64,000 nucleotides of DNA. It comes from Moniliophthora roreri (lineage: Eukaryota > Basidiomycota > Agaricomycetes > Agaricales > Marasmiaceae). Position 1 is the stretch's first letter. Every line of letters begins with the position of its first letter. The notes under the pieces were generated by a model that was not told the origin of the DNA, searched no databases, and saw nothing but the letters and a program-made list of their open reading frames with translations. A program made the position numbers and the translations under genes. Shown piece after piece: positions 12,779-24,800 of this stretch. The DNA is taken from positions 144,237-208,236 of the forward strand of contig LATX02000250.1 of the NCBI GenBank assembly GCA_001466705.2, read 5' to 3'.

Positions 12779-14152
12779 TCAAAAGTGTTGCTGGAATTCG
12801 AAAAAAAAAAAAGATGTACGCACGACGCCAGAACTCGAGTTAGTTCCGACTGGAACGAAATTTTTGCAGTGCGAGCGAGATGGGAGGCGAGGTCTGACAA
12901 CAATTGAGCTCACTGGAAGTATCAAAATCACGACAACATTCACGACCGACACCACTGAAGGAAGGTGTTAGCCTGGATCCCATACAGGTCGGACTGGCAC
13001 GTACGGGATATTAGCATGTAGTAAAAAATGCCTAACAGCCTGTTCAGTCAATGCTTCAAATCTGCAATTCTGAGGAACTCACCGTCTCTATAGATGATCT
13101 TCAGAATTTGTGATCTTGCTCCTGCACGATCTAGGTAATCGAAGGTCTTTCATTCGGCATCCGTGAATAGCATCACAGAAACGCACATGCACTGACTCCA
13201 GGAATCAGAATCAGAATCAATGTACCTATCAAGCATTTCATCAGTATCAGAAATCATCTCTGCACGCCATCAGGCTACTGACTAGTTTCAAACGCCATCA
13301 TCATCAATAATGATCGATACACTAGGTTGCTTGCACGCAAGAGAAAACACCCTTGATAGTTCTCCATGGGAGGCTTCACGTCTACATTGACATTGGTGGT
13401 CATCAATCAGGTCATAAGGAAAAAAGACTGGACATACATTCCAAGGAAGAGGCCCACATATCCAAAAAAAAATAAAAGCAGGAACCCAACAGCCAAGAAG
13501 CAGAATTCCGAGTATGACCGTCACCATCTTGCGACTTCTCCAGACGGCTTGGACACGGAAGCATAGTAATACTATGTAAATTAAAATCAGGGTCAACATA
13601 TTTCGTGAGGATAATACCTTCAGAGAGAATAATGCCACAAAAAATTATCCCTACCCAATGGGCATTAGATATACGAACCTGCATAGTCTAGATGAGTACT
13701 CACATGCACCTATTCGAGCGCTGCTTCGACACACCTCCGGTGTGAAGTCCGCTGCAAAGTTACCTAACAAGACACTTTGAGAAACGTTCCGGTAGAGATA
13801 ATCACAGAGAAGTCACGGTAAGGAAGCGCAATCACGGTATCTGCTACAGGGAGGTATCGTTGGATGATGTAGAGAATCTTAAAGATTTTCCATTCCGATT
13901 TCCACATATATTCCAACTCCAGGTTGAAGCTTAGCAGGACGTCATAAAGGAAGAGAAATGCACTAGCGGCTGAGGTAATTCATTGAGCGTGATGTAGAGA
14001 GGAGATATGAATAGGCTTACTGTCCAAAGACTAGGATAAGGTCATGTTAGCAAGCATACTCGAGAAGCGAGAAATGTACCCACCAACACAAGCCGCTTAT
14101 ACTGCATATTCGAAAGAAATTTCTGAGAGATCTCGCTGGTCAACAGGTCCAT
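12779..14152 (-). CDS. DUF6533 multi-pass membrane protein
   Basis: Predicted 275 residues from eleven exons: 14152-14084, 14030-14021 (10-nt microexon), 13969-13817, 13763-13704, 13650-13618, 13571-13458, 13381-13283, 13225-13187, 13130-13083, 13031-13005, 12954-12779. The DUF6533 signature is clear in exon 3: FLFLYDVLLSFNLELEYMW, then KSEWKIFKILYIIQRYLP. Later blocks also match the family layout: VLLCFRVQAVW, GCF..ASNL, LLMMMAFET, IIYRDGIFYYM and VVNVVVILILP, giving about six to seven membrane helices. These agaricomycete proteins are plasma-membrane-like and of unknown function. The frame stays open through all ten junctions. Weak points: the donor GTGGGC of intron 6, and the 3' end, where a 123-nt in-frame intron (12913-12791, GTGAGC to TTCCAG) could be removed without changing the stop. 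An alternative start is 14227. Confidence 0.82.
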
Positions 14153-15785
14153 CACAGATGGGTTTGGAACGAAGGATACTACCTCAACTCTCTTTTCATA
14201 CGGCTTCAAAGAATCAAACCAAACCACACCTTGAGACCGATATTAGGGTGTTCTCTCAATCAAAAGTGCTTTGAATGAAGGCTGATCAGGGTAATGGGAG
14301 GTATCACCCAAATATGCTTTCGTGGCGCTGCATGTCATTTGTTTGACTTTCTTTTGCCGCGACAAGCGGGCACAAGATGGGTTCTATATTGCAAGCTGTG
14401 CATGATCCAATTATGAGTGCCATGTAACGATGATTTAAAGCCAGTTACAAGACTATTCACTCACCATCACCTCCTACCCACGGCTAAGATACAATCGCCG
14501 CTTTACTGGATTCTAGACCTTTCCAGTTTGCTGTTATTGAATTTCTACACAGGTACGGATGTCATGGCGGCATAGGTGCTCACCTGTCACTAGAAGCCGC
14601 TGATTGACCAGCCGAATTACTGACCCTTGCTTGCACGCCGACGTCGTCAGCGAGAGGCTACTGGTTTTAGAGGTGTCTTACTAGGTTCGAAAGCATTCGG
14701 GCCAATCGAAAGGATGGGAATAGTATCAGCACGGGACTGGATAAGTTTTGAGGTGTGGAAATGGTGACGGTGAGAAGGAAAAGAGTAGAGCTGCAGTATG
14801 CGTGAGAGCCGATTTCCGTAAATAAATCCCCGGTCCAAAATTTGATGCGAGCGCAGCGCGCGGGCTCTTAGGGTAAGTGGCAGAGGCTAATGGATGGCAC
14901 TATAGAATCGTTATCACTTCCTCTATAGATTCCGTATTGCACCCAGACCTTATGAAGTCCGCCAAGGCCATGAAGGCAAAACGTGAGAATGGTATCGCTC
15001 TGCTTGTCCCTCGGAACTCTTTTTGCACACAAAGCCAAATAAATGTTCCGTCGGAACCGCCAATTAGACGCCGACTCTGACAAGATCGTCGGTGACAATG
15101 CCCATCACGGCTTCACGTCGCAGCTCTACCCATACTTAGACTCTTTCATCCAGGGTAAGCTTTGTAACATGTTCAGTCTGTCAAGATCTATGCCATACAT
15201 CATTCCAACTGTAATCTCTTGCCCAACGCTTGCCTTCACCTTCGCTGGGGTACGGGGAATAATGTAATATTTGCTCACATGTGTGAATAATTTGTGAAGG
15301 GCTTCCAGAGCCCATGTGAACAATCCAATCATGAAGAGAGTGGCAGGGGACAAAGGTCAAGTAGTGCTTTCGAAGCGACCAGTCCATTCCGGAGCTGCGG
15401 CCGGTCATCATCCATCACGCGCGACAATGAGCCGGCAACCACGACTCGCGCAATTCATGTTATTAACTAGGTGAATAATGAATTAATTACCCTCCAAGAG
15501 GTCAATGTGAATAACAATGTTATTAACATATCGCGGAATTAGTCACCGCACCCTAACCTTCGTGGCCTTACGAATGAATACTGGTTGACATTGCAATCTC
15601 ATTCGACTTGGGAGCCCAAGGTGTGCTAAAAACTACCTCAAGTCACACCAATTGGAAGAGTGGACACAAGGCTAACTTACTGCCATGTCCATTTTTCATA
15701 TCTACCGAAAGTTTTTATGCCTACATTACTCATACAGATTCACACATACTCGAGTCTGCTGCCGCTAACTCGACAAGCAAGGTTA

Positions 15786-15905
15786 GGCGCCGGCGGCGCA
15801 TCAGGATTTCCCCACGGCCACTTTCCCGGCTTTTCCCCCCCTTTTTGGGGCAAAAAACAGCCGCCCCAAAACGGCAAAAAAGCCGGGAAAGTGGCAGGCA
15901 GGGAA
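15786..15905 (+). repeat. GC-rich fold-back element, copy A
   Basis: A perfect 18-bp inverted repeat (15817-15834 against 15878-15895) encloses a nested 9-bp perfect inverted repeat (15843-15851 against 15863-15871), giving a long two-storey hairpin. The left flank reads GGCGCCGGC.. then CATCAGGATTTCCCCACGG; the last block is shared with the element at 42.43 kb. No coding potential beyond random frames. It looks like a short non-autonomous fold-back or MITE-like element; no target-site duplication is obvious. Confidence 0.7.
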
Positions 15906-18371
15906 TATTTTTAACTCGAAAGGGACACCTCGCTCCAATTGCTCCAGAGTCGCAAAGTAACTCGGCAGGCAGGCGCTGGGTGTGCCACAAGAGAGCTATA
16001 CGGAAGTAGAGTCACAACTTGAAGTTACCAAACTTAGCTTAAGACCTCGCGCTGAGTATCGTGTCAGCCCCACCACCAGGACTCCCCCGGGGAGCATGAT
16101 CTAGCTCCTGAATGAGTCGGAAGGAGAAATAGCAACAGCATACTCACAGGTACAATTGAAGCTTGGAGTTAGTGACTGGGTGAAGGTATCATTGACTCTG
16201 TCCTACTTTCGATCTGTAGATAGCCGTGCTATCAACCAGCCCGAGCATTAGTCCAATGCCAACGTTTAGCGGGGCTGGCACCCACTCTGAATGACGTCCA
16301 CAATGTCAACTGCTCTTCTGCGATCTCACACTGCAGGGTCTGCACTACGGGGTATCACAAAGTGGTTTGTTATGACCTGCCGATTACTATCAGTACTAAA
16401 CTGAATACCACGATATGTACTTGATATGTACATCGGCATTCCTGTTGACATATTCATAGCTCCGAACGGCGTCTGTTCAATTCAACCAGTAGAGTTTGAT
16501 GAGAGTATGAGTGTGGCAACTCACAAAGGATTAAAGGCAAGAAGCGTGAAAAAACATCGGGGACAGAGGCCTTACCAATCCTGGCAGAGTCGAATAACGA
16601 TGATACAGAAGTCTGAGGTTCCTAATAAGCCGCAAGGATGGATCTGCGATGGCTTGGAACACGCTTCCGAGATTCCATCCAAGTGCGGTAACTCATAGCT
16701 CATCGCGATGTTGCGGGTTACCAAGAGTAGGAGGCGAGTGCAAAGCCAAGAATTAACTAGTAGAGTCCAGGAAGACGAAGAGCGCTTCACGAGCGGTGAT
16801 GTATTGTGAATGGGGACGGTTTGGATCCGGAATTAGCCTGGGGTGAGTTCCTCGTCAAGATAAGAAAAAAAGGGACCGGCCGGGCATGTGAGCACCCTGG
16901 GCCTTGAGCCAGATGAGGAATATGGTGCTGTAGATGGGTGGCTGGCATATATGTTGATGGCGTCGGCGAGTTACTCTAGGTGGAATGGAGACAACGCAGA
17001 CTCAATTCTGTACCGCTTCGCTGGAACCATGCGCCATTCTTCTACTGGATCCATCGGCCCAGCATGTATAGGCAGGCCGCATTATCGGAGATGAAGATTG
17101 GGGTGCTCTAGGAGGCGGCGCATAGGGCCAGGCCGCCAGGAAGTTTAAAGGTTAAACGCTCGACATAATCCGATTTCTTCCCAATGACCATGGGGATATT
17201 ATTGTATGGATGTGATAGACAGTCGAGGTTAAAGCATCAGGAAGAGGATAGTTATCGTGAGACAAGAGGTAAGAGCGACATATGGGAAACTTCTCGGCGA
17301 CAAAGTGGCGAGTTCGATCATCTGCTGCATCATAACATGAGGCAACTCCTTTAACTCGCCCTGACAGGCACAGGCGAATGAGCTGAATGTAAAGAAAGTT
17401 CCACTGGCAGTGACGCTTTTACGTAGTGATAAGCATGGGAAAGGGGACGAAGGTTTTGCCGATAGAGGTTGTCGACAGAAGACAATTTATGACGCAATGA
17501 AAAGAGATTATGGGCTCTGGTTCGCGGGCCTCGGGTACGACTACAACTTGTCCTCGCTTGACGTAGACAGTTCGCATCGTCGCTGCCCGGATTCTCACTA
17601 TTTCCCCAGGGTACCAGGAGAATCCTGACGCGCCAGCATTTGAGCCTCTGCGGACTCGAGTAATGGCCGCCTCTCCTTCACCATAAGATAGCACCGATTT
17701 GAAATTAAGCTCCTGAGAGCTAGTTACCGCGTCTCTATTTGCTGGGACGACGGAATGCTACTCAAAGCGAGTACTGGTATTGCGACCCAATGGCTGGCGG
17801 TGAAAGGACCAAAGGTGAGTGGAATGGAGAATGGCGGTGTCCGCTGAGTGTCCTGCCTACTTAATTACTCATTCTGTATTGCTTTGTAGAGCTGCACAAT
17901 GAAGGGGCGTGAAAAAACGGTCCCAAATTAAACAGACGAAAGCACACCACACCACTAGCCTACAGTCACAGACTGCGCTAGTATATTGATACTCTAACGA
18001 TCAGGTCTGCAAGGGAATAAATCGGCTTGAGAACACAGAATAAGTATATCAATTACCTGACGCCTTTGGGTCCTTATCGTGGCATCTAAAGCCTCCGGAA
18101 TGCCCGACATTGGTGACCATGATGTTTGGATGAGAGGGTGAGATACGGAGAGGGGTTCTAGTAATTCTAGCCGAGGAGGACATATACTTTGAGCGGAAGA
18201 CATTTTCAGGCTGTTACGTGGGTCCGAGCCCCTAGCCTGATACGAAGAAAAACTATTAGGGCTTGTCAGAGAGACTCAGAGTGAGAGATGTTGAGAGGTA
18301 CATACCGATCCAAATGGTTTAAACGCTCGAGTAGGACATGATCTCAAAAACTAAAACCTTATCTTTTTATC

Positions 18372-18398
18372 AATGATGAAGGTGATGAAGGTGATGAA
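18372..18398 (+). repeat. Short tandem repeat, 3 x GGTGATGAA
   Basis: Three 9-bp units, the first being AATGATGAA, the next two identical. It lies in a gene-free stretch 3' of the F-box gene. Confidence 0.7.
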
Positions 18399-18591
18399 AC
18401 AGACAAGGTCGCTCTCATCGTCTAGGACGATGTCAAACGGTCCACGGACCTGCCACGTGCTCGAGCCGGTTCCGAATACGCCTGCATTCGTGCTCCGTAC
18501 TGTAAAAAGACACATAGGTATGCCAGTACAATACAATACTGGAACATCCCAAGTAGATTACATTCAACAACGTAACTAGAACGTCTAACAA

Positions 18592-19914
18592 TCAGTAAGG
18601 TCCTTCATAAACGTATTCTGCATCATTCAGGTAAACAAGCCCCCTCTTGTCGCATCTCGGAAGTTGCATCCTAAACGCTTCCCGAGCTCTATCCAGCTCT
18701 CGCACTGCCTCCGATCCGTGGTGTGGTTCCCACTTGACACCTTCAGCCGGCCTAGGCGGTGTGTCGTTTTCAGTAAAAAAACACGCGAACCTCCCACACC
18801 GGATCTCCTTCAGCGAAGCGAAAGCTGGTTCTTGCAGGACATTATCGACCGCAGCCCAGTCCACGATGTAATCGGTAGCGAAAGGTAGATTTAAGCATTG
18901 AAGGTTAGATTGCTTGTTCTGGTGTATTTCGAGGAGATGCTGCAGAAAAAGGAGTAACCAATCCTGGCTACGCCCTGATAGTGGCTCGAAGTGGATTTGG
19001 TGTAGATTTGTGTTGAAACTTAGATCAAGGTTCGTGTAGATATAGTGACCTGTAGCCAACACGGTTAGACCAGCCTCAATCATGTAGGTGTAGAAAGTTA
19101 GCGCACCATCAGTACCAGAAACAGTCAGATCACTTCCTTCCAAAACCTCGAAAACCTTCAACGAAGACCCCGCGCTCCGAAGTATCTCGTTAACCAACAC
19201 CGATTCCTGGTCATGTACCTTCCGATCCTTCAAGCTACCCGACCGAACCGTAAGCCTTGTTAGCCTCGGACAAGGCGAAAACGCCAAACACATGAGCGGC
19301 GTCTCGCACTGATTGAGTTCCAGAGTGTTGATAAGGAACGAACATCCATGACTAGACTGAATCGGGATCACGGCTGTGGATAGCCCATCGCATCTACACC
19401 GCTTCATGAGGGCCTTCTTTAGTTTGGGAAAGGAATGCATGAAACTGATATAGTAGCTATACTCATGAAACCGAACATCGCACAACACTAACGTCGTCAC
19501 CGTCGTGAAGCTCCACATCAACCGCTCCCTCGCCACCTCTGAGATCCGCCAAAAGTTTGTCCCAATAAGTTCGAGCTCCCGTAGGTTGGAGAATGCAGCA
19601 GGTGAGGAAGCGATGGATGATAGAGCTGCAGCGTACATCCAACTGGCACATTCACGGAATGAAAGCCGCTGGATGTTGGCTTGGGAGAATGTCTCGTGTG
19701 GGTTCTCGAGGAGATTCAAGAAGCGTACGTCGCCTCGGGCGTGTCTGAAGGTGAATGAGATGTGTCTGAAGCTCAAAGATCGTGATATGGGAACCCATGA
19801 GCGGCACACGAGTGCACTATTGAGGAGTGCGTGGTCTGATTCGGGGGAAGAAGATAAGGCGGAAAGGTGACGGAGAATGACAATATGAAGCTCAAGAGGA
19901 AGCTGAGGTTGCAT
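18592..19914 (-). CDS. F-box protein with LRR-like body
   Basis: One uninterrupted frame of 440 residues. The N-terminus matches an F-box: LPLELHIVILRHLSAL (about 5-20), then LLNSALVCRSWVPISRSLSFRH (about 30-51). Such proteins link substrates to Skp1-Cullin ubiquitin ligases. The body follows the usual agaricomycete plan of irregular leucine-rich strands (FSNLRELELIG, VTTLVLCDVRF, FLINTLELNQC, CPRLTRLTVRSG) and ends with the usual closing block, FRMQLPRCDKRGLV. These genes form large fast-evolving families with mostly unknown targets. It has no intron, unlike its neighbours. A TATA-like sequence inside a short palindrome lies 75-90 nt upstream of the start. Confidence 0.87.
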   Translation of the reverse strand: MQPQLPLELHIVILRHLSALSSSPESDHALLNSALVCRSWVPISRSLSFRHISFTFRHARGDVRFLNLLENPHETFSQANIQRLSFRECASWMYAAALSSIASSPAAFSNLRELELIGTNFWRISEVARERLMWSFTTVTTLVLCDVRFHEYSYYISFMHSFPKLKKALMKRCRCDGLSTAVIPIQSSHGCSFLINTLELNQCETPLMCLAFSPCPRLTRLTVRSGSLKDRKVHDQESVLVNEILRSAGSSLKVFEVLEGSDLTVSGTDGALTFYTYMIEAGLTVLATGHYIYTNLDLSFNTNLHQIHFEPLSGRSQDWLLLFLQHLLEIHQNKQSNLQCLNLPFATDYIVDWAAVDNVLQEPAFASLKEIRCGRFACFFTENDTPPRPAEGVKWEPHHGSEAVRELDRAREAFRMQLPRCDKRGLVYLNDAEYVYEGPY

Positions 19915-19988
19915 TGGGTAGGTGGGAGACAGCGAGGAGCCACAGTATAATAATAGCTGGACGAGAACTCATGTCATGTGCGTGTTCG

Positions 19989-20003
19989 CGCTCTATAAGA
20001 GCG
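19989..20003 (-). promoter_or_regulatory. Candidate TATA element within a palindrome
   Basis: CGCTCT and AGAGCG form a 6-bp inverted repeat around ATA, giving TTATAGAGCG on the minus strand, 75-90 nt upstream of the F-box start codon. A direct pair of GCCTCGAG (20005-20012, 20015-20022) follows. Position fits a core promoter; function is inferred. Confidence 0.3.
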
Positions 20004-21852
20004 GGCCTCGAGCTGCCTCGAGTATACATCGGGTATGATGAATTCGAGCTGCCAAGGACGGCGTGGTTGACGAGATCCGACATCTTCCATTTCTGAGTAT
20101 ATCAGCTTCGTTAGGAGGTGGCACATGAGAGATTTGTCGGCACAGGGCATGTGGCCGACAGGGGTATGGTGAACGAGGTGAACAACCTCCACCCTGAGGC
20201 GCGCAGGGTGGTACGGTGCAACTGCTATTGGTACTGGTGTCGCTTCGTGAAGGATCGGTCTATTACGCAAGCGGCCTTGGGGATCGGTAGGAAACAATAA
20301 TAAATCTGCAAGAATTGGTCCTAGCGCTGGAAATGTATTCCGTAGCCGAGCCTAAATTGTCTGATTACTAGAACACCTATTGGATTCTGTGATGCTAACT
20401 TAGCAAGTACAAGAGATACACAAGACGATCGTGTACTTACCTCCCTCACTCGAAAGAACCAGATCACCTGGAAATGATTTCGAGGACCTTTCCCGAGTCG
20501 AGATGAGGCGGAGATTCTTCGTATACCAGGGGCAGCGATGCAGAGAATATGAACAGGAAGTTCAAATACGCTGCTATAGCAACTCTTGGGCCAAGGCAGA
20601 TGACGTCCAACTCGCCTTCGGCAGTATGGTGCGCTCCTACCTCTGCCTGAGGTGATACAAGGCGAAGTGGACCAATGAGGCTGAGGGATCTACACCGAAG
20701 ACACGGCTCCATTGTTGCCTGACATCGCATGAGTAGCAATAGCGCAGATATCCAACAGCATCTGGGTGATGATAGGAGGGTGAAGGTGCTGATATGTTTG
20801 TGGCGGAAGAAGATGAAGACGAAGGTATCTGACAGAGGTTCCCGCGTTGAGCATATGTCCCTTTGCCTCGTTAAAGCAGCTATCGATGCGTTTCAACACC
20901 CCACACAAGCAACCGCGGAAGACATCTCCTGGGTTAGCCATAATCTTCTCTGGGATCAGCCTCGGCTTGAGAAGGTTGTACGAAGGCTTCTGTCAAAAAG
21001 CCTTGAAACATAGGTAACACCTTCAGCTCTCCGCTGGGTGCGAAACCAGCGAAAACGAAAGATGTTCTGGAGTGCAAAGCGTCAGCGCCGCCCTAGCTAG
21101 TCGAAAAATAGATTTTTAGATAACGTACCACAACTTTAGTGCCGACACCAGTAGTCCACCTGATTCCCAACCCGGTTCCGTGGAACGTGAGGGCGCAGGT
21201 GCTAATACCTATTGGCATTCTGCAAGCACTCCGTTCGAATGACGCCCGGAGGCTACAGGTCGCAATGACATTCGCAACTCCTTAACGTTTGAAGGTTCGG
21301 TATCTCCCAGCGGCTCGCCCGTATCCAAAAACCAGACAGTGAATAAACAACCTCCGAAGGTAGAATGAGCATGCTGCCAGCTTCTCTTTCACGGCCAGAT
21401 GAGTCCCACGTGCCCGATTCCAACGTGAAATGTGGCGAAAAAAGCGGTGGACGGGCCAATCCGCACCGAGATGGAGAAAAGGGGAGGTCAGGGAATGGTG
21501 GTGTGGTGTAGTGGCGGGCTGACACAGTGATCTAACTGTGCGCAGGTAGTACGAGGTACACAGCAGTTGCTCTGATAAGCAACCCTCTGACAGCTGCTAA
21601 AATCACGGTAGTAGCACATACCACCAGCCTAAGTGGTAAGGTAGAAAATGAGGAATCAGAGGCTTGGTATGAAGCTGCGCAGTGACGTGGCAAGCACTGC
21701 CTGCGGTTGTTGAGTGTGATGTGCAAGTTTTGAATCTTTAAGCGGATTCAGTGTCAAGTCCAGTTGACGCGCCGACATCTGAGGGAAAGCTTGGCCGTCG
21801 TTTTTCCATGGGAATGAGTCTGACCGAAGGTATGAGCTTGAATTACGACCTC

Positions 21853-21876
21853 GAGTACCAGAGTACCAGAGTACCA
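21853..21876 (+). repeat. Tandem repeat, 3 x GAGTACCA
   Basis: Three perfect 8-bp units in a row, partly continued by GAG. Located in a gene-free stretch. Confidence 0.8.
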
Positions 21877-24800
21877 GAGACCACTCACAAGACATGCTTG
21901 ATCCCTAGTTGAGTCCCTTACACGTCCTCCAAGAGTATAAGTTGGAATAGTTGTTGGGTCCAAGATATCTTCGTACAATGTGAAGATTCTGGGGGAAAAG
22001 ATAATAGACTAAGGCTCGAGAAATCGGCCCTAGTGCTCAATGGGGATCTTGAGGACCATCCTTCTGAGTTCCTAGCGCATTGAAAGAATTCTGTCAGCCT
22101 TGAAAAAAATTCCATAGAAGACTTGAAAAGACATACCAGTCGAAAACCCCCAAGATCCAAAACTTATTGCCACTCACCAATCATTCGCCAAAGAAAGCTT
22201 TCAGGCTGAATGTTCGTGAACGTAGGGAGCCCAGGACGATGATAATGAAAGGTAAACGCTGAGCCAGCGCTCGTTATCAGAGTCAACGTCGAACGAAAAA
22301 CACGTCATTGGTCCGTGGACAAAGCATGTGACCTTACCGTGGACTCCGGTCCAGTAGACCGGGTCAGCCCTCGCTACGACATAATAATGATAACAAGTCT
22401 GCACATTCAACCACGGTATGCCAGCTATTCCAATAATTGTAGACTTTTTTTCATAATACCAATCCTGTTCCCACCCCACAATGTCTTCCAGTTGAGGAAA
22501 TCGTCAATCTCAGCAGCCTCGCTGTTGCGGTTCCATCATCGTTCGCGGTGGTACCTTCGTCGACGATGTAAGCCCCGCATTAACTGATAAAGCCATTTTC
22601 CCTGTCAACCCGCTTTATAATGGTGAGTTAGAGAAAGAGGATGCCGAAGGGCCTGCGGAGAGCACAACGAGAAATGAGAGTGGGAACAAGAAGACAACCA
22701 GTTCTGGATTTTTCTTCAGGTTTGCGACTGCTTCCGAGGTATTGCGAAGCGTCAGAATTTTGGTGGTGGGTTAGGGGTTACTAAGCGGCTCGGCAAGAAA
22801 GCATGTGGTGGTGCTCGCAGAACCAGTTTAGTTGTGAGAGCGTTGTTATCAGATTGTTTGGTCTTATACCAGGAGCTCCAGAGGCTGCTGGGCTAATTGG
22901 AATAGCCTGAGTATGAGGAGACACAACACCGGTCTATGTGGCTCAGAGACAGTAAAGGATTTCGCAATCAGAGCCAAGATGCACGGCAAGCAGGAATATG
23001 ACGCGAGGGGTGGCATTCAATGAGAATGGTCAGGGTACCAAACGTGTATTCTCCTTAGCGAAAGCATTCTATGACGTTCTCTCCCGCATATTTGAAGGCG
23101 TTCGGTCGTAAGTCGCGAGGCGCTTGGAATCCAGAAAGCACTCACAGAAAAAAACGGATGATTCCCAACGCACTATCATTTGGTTGACCTCGAGGATCAT
23201 CATCCAGATTCCTATGCACATCCTTGTCAAAATGAGAATAGTAGAGTGACAAATTCACTCCTGACTTTTCGTGGGATCGATAGGTGCAAAGCCATTAGAC
23301 GACTCGAGCTAGAAATTAAGACGATAATAAATCACAGATGTTAGCCATTCGCGTCCAAGTTCTAGACATTCCGCAGCTCCAAAGCCCGATCAAGATTTGA
23401 CGCGAGTTGTGATGGAGATGACTTGCATTGGTACGATCATGCAAGTAGAAGCGAACGAAGGTTTGTTTGGCTGTTTGGCTGGGCCTTCTGCCAGGTAGGC
23501 TGACCACCGGGCCGGTACCTTCCTACTTTCCTCTTGACCACCATGAAAACTTTTCACCTACAGGGCGCTTGCGTTGAAACCGCCATTCTTGGCTCATTCA
23601 ATCATCATTCTCGAACTAGTGCTACTCGAAGCATGCGGCTTTACTGCATTCCAAAGGAAGACCCATCTGTTGTCGAGACAGTTTGAGCTATAGGACTTTC
23701 TGGTAGGCCCCGTCAGTTTTATTATGTTATCTGATTGATTCTCTAGTCCATGGGAAGGGAAATCTACAGAACGAGTTATAGTTGAAGTCTTAGGCTTTTC
23801 TCTCACTGCCGTACTGAAACCAAATATGGACAACTTTCTAGCTTCACTTCTTAGCTTCTGAGAACTGTACACCTTAACCATACCTAGCATCTGAACACCG
23901 TGTCATTGATTGGATTCCAATCGGGCTTTCCTGTATCTTCTCGTGTACTGGTACATGAACCTTCGTAGCAAGATTTTCCCTGGAAATCTCGGGAAACGCT
24001 ATCGCCGTGCAACTATCTCATGGAAATCTCGCCTTCCTTGAGATTAGGAGTATATTGTCGTGGGCCAGAGATCTATAGTACAATACCGGGACAGAAAGCA
24101 GCCGGTTTCACTAGCATACTTCTCATTCCATTCTTCAATCTTCCTTCAACGACTGTCCGCTGCTGCGCATCGACTCACTTCAAGAACCAGCTGTATTCGC
24201 ATCGCACCCGATTCGAAGAGAGAACTCTTCAACTCACCCAATCGGTACCCTGATGGAATCTCACTCAAGCTTATCTTCCAGTGCACTGTGCCTGGGGAAA
24301 TCTGCTGCTAGTTCACCGATCCTCATCTCATCAAAAACATCCGATAACCGTCAATGTACCATGGAATTTCGTCTTTCGCCCTTCTTCGTGATCAAGACAT
24401 GTGGGCGATCTTCATGTGAAGACACAGTTGCACTGACTAGCGAGGACCCTTGCGTGCTATTCGGGGCAAGTCAGGTGAGGCAAAATCTGTTTGCAATCTG
24501 ATCACTACCATTCGGATCGCTCAAGCTTAAGCTCGCTAGCGACACCATCATCCGGGTCTTTCTTTGCTTTTTGGGCTAGAAATATCCGAACCCCTTTAGA
24601 GTTGTCGGCGCTGGCCCCTGTTGGCGTCTCCGCACACCAGATTTATGATCCGAACGGTATGCTTCTGCTAGGTAGTCACTGCGAACCTACCTTTCGTTCT
24701 CTGCTCATTTCAGCAGAATTCTTGACTAACACGATTCATGGTGAAGTTTTGAGCGAACCGGAATCAAGGTCGATATCGATTGCTCCACTGCGTATAATAG

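Larger units (their letters stand above)
14153..18591. other. Gene-free stretch with a fold-back element
   Basis: Contains the strong fold-back element at 15786-15905, two direct copies of TGTTATTAAC 60 bp apart (15458-15467 and 15518-15527), and a short 9-bp tandem repeat at 18372-18398. Open frames are short and unidentified. Confidence 0.5.

Noticed and set aside
15608..16009. 133-codon plus-strand frame
   Set aside because: It spans the fold-back element, whose hairpin arms explain its Arg/Lys-rich translation.
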